From Sinonovacula constricta (lineage: Eukaryota; Mollusca; Bivalvia; Cardiida; Solecurtidae), in NCBI GenBank assembly GCA_007844125.1, contig CM017570.1:51058685-51122684 (forward strand): DNA of 64,000 nt. The letters are read 5' to 3'. Position numbers and translations under genes: made by a program. Shown here in pieces: positions 58,960 through 64,000 of the stretch (position 1 is the first letter of the stretch; the number at the start of each line of letters is the position of its first letter). The notes beneath the pieces are model-generated. The model was given only the letters and a program-made list of their open reading frames with translations, did not search any database and was not told the DNA's origin.

Positions 58960-61900
58960 ACAATGCAGGAGAAATGTATCTAGTCCTATTATATTGGCTC
59001 AGCTCTGCCCTCAACTGTGATAGGATTCCCCATTGCAGGAGATGTATCTATCTTGACATGTTATATTGCCTCAGCTCTGTCCTCCACTGTGATGACATTC
59101 CTCATTGCAAGAGATGTATCTAGACATGTTATATTGCCTCACCTCTGTCCTCCACTGTGATGACATTCCTCATCCAGGAGATGTATCTAGACATGTTATA
59201 TTGGCTCAGCACTGTCCCCTCTGTGATGACATTCCCCATTGCAGGAGATGTATCTAGACATGTTATATTGGCTCAGCTGTGTCCTCCTCTTTGATGACAT
59301 TCCCCATTGCAGGAGATGTATCTAGACATGTCATATTGGCTCAACTCTGTCCTCCACTGTGATGGCATTCCCCATTGCAGGAGATGTATCTAGTCCTATT
59401 ATATTGGCTCAGCTCTGCCCTCCACTGTGATAGGATTCTCCATTGCAGGAGATGTATCTATCTAGAAATCTTATATTGGCTCACCTCTGTCCTCCACTGT
59501 GATGGCATTCCCCATTGCAGGAGATGTATCTAGACATGTTATATTGGCTCACCTCTGTCCTCCACGGTGATTGCATTCCCCATTGCAGGAGATGTATCTA
59601 GACATGTTATAGTGGCTCAGCTCTGTCCTCCACTGTGATGACATTCCCCATTACAGGAGATGTATCTAGACATGTTATATTGGCTCAGCTCTGTCCTCCA
59701 CTGTGATGGCACTCCTTATTGCAGGAGATGTATCTAGACATGTTATATTGGCTCAGCTCTGTCCTCCACTGTAATGACATTCCCCATTACAGGAGATGTA
59801 TCTAGACATGTTATATTGGCTCAGCTCTGTCCTCCACTGTGATTGCATTCCCCATTACAGGAGATGTATCTAGACATGTTATATTGGCTCAGCTCTGTCC
59901 TCCACTGTGATGACATTCCCCATTACAGGAGATGTATCTAGACATGTTATATTGGATCAGCTCTGCCCTCCACTGTCATGGCATTATCCCATTGCAGGAG
60001 ATGTATCTAGACATGTTATATTGGCTCACCTCTGTCCTCCACTGTCATGGCATTATCCCATTGCAGGAGATGTATCTAGACATGTTATATTGGCTCACCT
60101 CTGTCCTCCACTTTCATGGCATTATCCCATTGCAGGAGATGTATCTAGACATGTTATATTGGATCAGCTCTGTCCTCCACTGTAATAGCATTCCCCATTG
60201 CAGGAGATGTATCTAGACATGTTATATTGGATCAGCTCTGTCCTCCACTGTGATGGCATCATCCCAGTGCAGGAGATGTATCTAGACATGTGATATTGGC
60301 TCAGGTCTGTCCTCCACTGTGATGGCATTCCCCATTACAGGAGAAGAATCTAGACATGTTATATTGGCTCACCTCTGTCCTCCACTGTGATGGCATCATC
60401 CCAGTGCAGGAGATGTATCTAGACATGTTATATTGGCTCAGCTCTGTCCTCCACTGTGATGGCATTATCCCAGTGCAGGTGATGTATCTAGACATGTTAA
60501 ATTGGCTCAGCTCTGTCCTCCACTGTGATGGCATTCCCCATTACAGGAGATGTATCTAGACATGGTATATTGGCTCAGCTCTGTCCTCCACCGTGATCGC
60601 ATTCCCCATTACAGGAGATGTATTTAGACATGTTATATTGGCTCAACTCTGTCCTCCTCTGTGATGGCATTCCCCATTACAGGAGATGTATCTAGACATG
60701 TTATATTGACTCAGCTGTCCTCCACTGTGATGGCATTATCCCATTACAGGAGATGTATCTAGACATGTTATATTGGCTCACCTCTGTCCTCTGTGATGAC
60801 ATTCCCAATTACAGGAGATGTATCTAGACATGTTATATTGGCTCACCTCTGTCCACCACTGTGATGACATTCCCCATTACAGGAGATGTATCTAGACATG
60901 TTATATTGGCTCACCTCTGTCCTCTGTGATGACATTCCCAATTACAGGAGATGTATCTAGACATGTTATATTGGCTCACCTCTGTCCACCACTGTGATGA
61001 CATTCCCCATTACAGGAGATGTATCTAGACATGTTATATTGGCTCAGCTCTGTCCTCCACTGTGATGGCATTCCCCATTACAGGAGATGTATCTAGACAT
61101 GTTATATTGGCTCACCTCTGTCCTCCACTGTGATAGCATTCCTCATTGCAGAAGATGAATCTAGACATGTTATATTGGTTCAGCTCTGCCCTCCACTGTG
61201 ATGACATTCCCCATTGCAGGAGATGTATCTAGACATGTTATACTGGCTCAGCTCTGTCCTCCACTGTGATGGCATTCCCCATTGCAGGAGATGTATCTAG
61301 ACATGTTATATTGGCTCAGCTCTGCCCTCCACTGTGATGACATTCCCCATTGCAGGAGATGTATCTAGACATGTTATATTGGCTCAGCTCTGCCCTCCAC
61401 TAAGATTGCATTCCCCAGTGCAGGAGATGTACTTAGACATGGTATATTGACTCACCTCTGTCCTCCACTGTAATCGCATTCCCCATTGCAGGAGATCTAT
61501 CTAGACATGTTATATTGGCTCAGCTCTGTCCTCCACTGTGAAGGCTTTCCCCATTGCAGGAGATCTAAATAGACCTGTTATATTGGCTCAGCTCTGTCCT
61601 CCACTGCGATTGCATTCCCCATTACACGATATGTATCTAGACATGGTATATTGACTCAGCTCTGTCCTCCACTGTGATTGCATTCCCCATTACAGGAGAC
61701 GTATCTAGACAAGTTGTATTGGCTCAGCTCTGTCCTCCTTTGTGATTGCAGTCCCCATTGCAGGAGATGTATCTAGACATGTTATATTGGCTTAGCTCTG
61801 TCCTCCACTGTGATGGCATCATCCCAGTGCAGGAGATGTATCTAGACATGTTATATTGGCTCAGCTCTGTCCTCCACTGTGATGGCATTCCCCATTACAG

Positions 61901-64000
61901 GAGATGAATCTAGACATGTTATATTGGCTCACCTCTGTCCTCCACTGTGATGGCATCATCCCAGTGCAGGGGATGTATCTAGACATGTTATATTGGCTCA
62001 GCTCTGTCCTCCATTGTGATGGAATTATCCCAGTGCAGGTGATGTATCTAGACATGTTATATTGGCTCAGCTCTGTCCTCCACTGTGATGGCATTCCCCA
62101 TTACAGGAGATGAATCTAGACATGTTATATTGGCTCACCTCTGTCCTCCACTGTGATGGCATCATCCCAGTGCAGGTGATGTATCTGGACATGTTATATT
62201 GGCTTAGCTCTGTCCTCCACTGTGATGGCATCATCCCAGTGCAGAAGATGTATCTAGACATGTTATATTGGCTCAGCTCTGTCCTCCACTGTGATGGCAT
62301 TCCCCATTACAGGAGATGAATCTAGACATGTCATATTGGCTCACCTCTGTCCTCCACTGTGATGGCATCATCCCAGTGCAGGGGATGTATCTAGACATGT
62401 TATATTGGCTCAGCTCTGTCCTCCATTGTGATGGAATTATCCCAGTGCAGGTGATGTATCTAGACACGTATTATTGGCTCAGCTCTGTCCTCCACTGTGA
62501 CGGCATTCCCCATTGCAGGAGATGTATCTAGACATGTTATATTGACTCAGCTCTGTCCTCCACTGTGATGGCATTCCCCATTACAGGAGATGTATCTAGA
62601 CATTGTATATTGACTCAGCTCTGTCCTCCACTGTGATTGCATTCCCCCGTGCAGGAGATGTATTTAGACATGGTATATTGGCTCAGCTCTGCCCTCCACT
62701 GTGATGACATTCCCCATTGCAGGAGATCTATCTAGACATGTTATATTGGCTCACCTCTGCCCTCCACTGTGATGACATTCCCCATTGCAGGAGATCTATC
62801 TAGACATGTTATATTGGCTCAGCTCTGCCCTCCACTGTGATGGCATTCCCCATTGCAGGAGATGTATCTAGACATGTTATATTGGCTCAGCTCTGCCCTC
62901 CACTGTGATGACATTCCGCATTGCAGGAGATGTATCTAGATATGTTCAATTGGCTCAGCTCTGCCCTCCACTGTGATGACATTCCCCATTGCAGGAGATG
63001 TATCTAGACATGTTATATTGGCTCAGCTCTGTCCTCCACTGTGATGACATTCCCCATTGCAGGAGATGTATCCAGACATGTTATATTGACTCAGCTCTGT
63101 CCTCCACTGTGATTGCATTCCCCAGTGCAGGAGATGTACTTAGACATGGTATATTGACTCACCTCTGTCCTCCACTGTGATAGCATTCCTCATTGCAGGA
63201 GATGAATCTAGACATGTTATATTGGCTCAGCTCTGTCCTTTACTGTAATAGCATTCCCCATTGCAGGAGATGTATCTAGACATGTTATATTGGATCAGCT
63301 CTGTCCTCCACTGTAATGGCATCATCCCAGTGCAGGAGATGTATCTAGACATGTTATATTGGCTCAGCTCTGTCCTCCACTGTGATGGCATTCCCCATTA
63401 CAGGAGATGAATCTAGACATGGTATATTGGCTCACCTCTGTCCTCCACTGTGATGGCATTATCCCAGTGCAGGAGATGTATCTAGACATGTTATATTGGC
63501 TCAGCTCTGTCCTCCACTGTGATGGCATTATCCCAGAGCAGGTGATGTATCTAGACATGTTATATTGGCTCAGCTCTGTCCTCCACTGTAATGGCATTCC
63601 CCATTGCAGGAGATCTATGTAGACATGTTATATTGCCTTTGGCTCAGCTCTGTCCTCCACTGTGATAGCATTCCTCATTGCAGGAGATGAATCTAGACAT
63701 GTTATATTGGCTCAGCTCTGCCATCCACTGTGATGACATTCCCCATTGCAGGAGATGTATCTAGACATGTTATATTGGCTCAGCTCTGCCCTCCACTGTG
63801 ATGACATTCCGCATTGCAGGAGATGTATCTAGATATGTTCAATTGGCTCAGCTCTGCCCTCCACTGTGATGACATTCCCCATTGCAGGAGATGTATCTAG
63901 ACATGTTATATTGGCTCAGCTCTGTCCTCCACTGTGATGACATTCCCCATTGCAGGAGATGTATCCAGACATGTTATAGTGGCTTAGCTCTGCCCTCCAC
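58960..64000 (+). repeat. About 68-bp satellite carrying acceptor-like sites, about 74 copies, runs off window
   Basis: The unit is aggagatgtatctagacatg, ttatattggctcagctctgt, cctccactgtgatggcattc, cccattgc. Variants replace the end with atcatcccagtgc. Most units contain a pyrimidine-rich stretch followed by ccattgcag|GAG or ccattacag|GAG, a good 3' splice-site look-alike. A block around 61810-62110 recurs at about 206-bp steps (three-unit higher-order repeat), and a similar block returns at about 63310-63620. Short overlapping open frames on both strands are artefacts. Confidence 0.95.

Overview
This is a eukaryotic, intron-rich, AT-rich genomic window, most likely from a bivalve mollusc or another lophotrochozoan. 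The grounds are divergent invertebrate coding exons with GT-AG introns, tRNA-derived SINEs, a non-LTR retrotransposon with an RNase H domain, and a dispersed tandem-repeat-bearing element of a kind common in bivalve genomes. The organism call is inference. No prokaryotic features, rRNA, functional tRNA or CRISPR array were seen.

One protein-coding gene is supported: the 3' 15 coding exons of an orthologue of MCC (mutated in colorectal cancers), on the + strand from 7181 to the stop codon at 48518-48520. All 15 exons have AG/GT borders and join in one reading frame of 791 codons with no internal stop. The product is a coiled-coil scaffold ending in the PDZ-binding tail NETSL, as in vertebrate MCC. 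By alignment from memory, only about 20 N-terminal residues (of the short human isoform) lie upstream of the window.

About 30 kb of the window is minisatellite. At least nine MCC introns, plus the 3' flank, carry an array with its own unit: 54 bp (6.2-6.8 kb), 51 bp (9.9-12.5), 42 bp (12.7-13.06), 53 bp (13.2-16.7), 48 bp (20.3-21.2), 28 bp (24.6-27.4), 39 bp (27.7-28.6), 41 bp (29.0-36.2, interrupted), about 100 bp (37.2-37.95), 37/40 bp (38.1-43.9), 35 bp (46.25-47.9), 51 bp (50.25-52.9), about 42 bp (55.2-56.1) and about 68 bp (58.96 to the window end). Several start exactly at an MCC splice junction and multiply it. Exon 13061-13161 has in-frame copies of its acceptor on one side and of its donor on the other, which is the most unusual feature here.

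The 41-bp array has been hit by mobile DNA. A TA-flanked inverted-repeat element lies at 29328-30467. A 5'-truncated LINE lies at 31257-35276, itself split by a tandem-repeat element (32414-35166) that holds a 1.5-kb insert between identical 204-bp direct repeats. Other small inverted-repeat elements lie at 44914-45330, 48018-48289 and 49766-50115. Downstream of MCC (48.5-64 kb) there is a probable 3' UTR, a minisatellite, AT-rich sequence, another tandem-repeat element (57.5-58.7 kb), one weak candidate terminal exon (58854-58931) and a large satellite that runs off the window.
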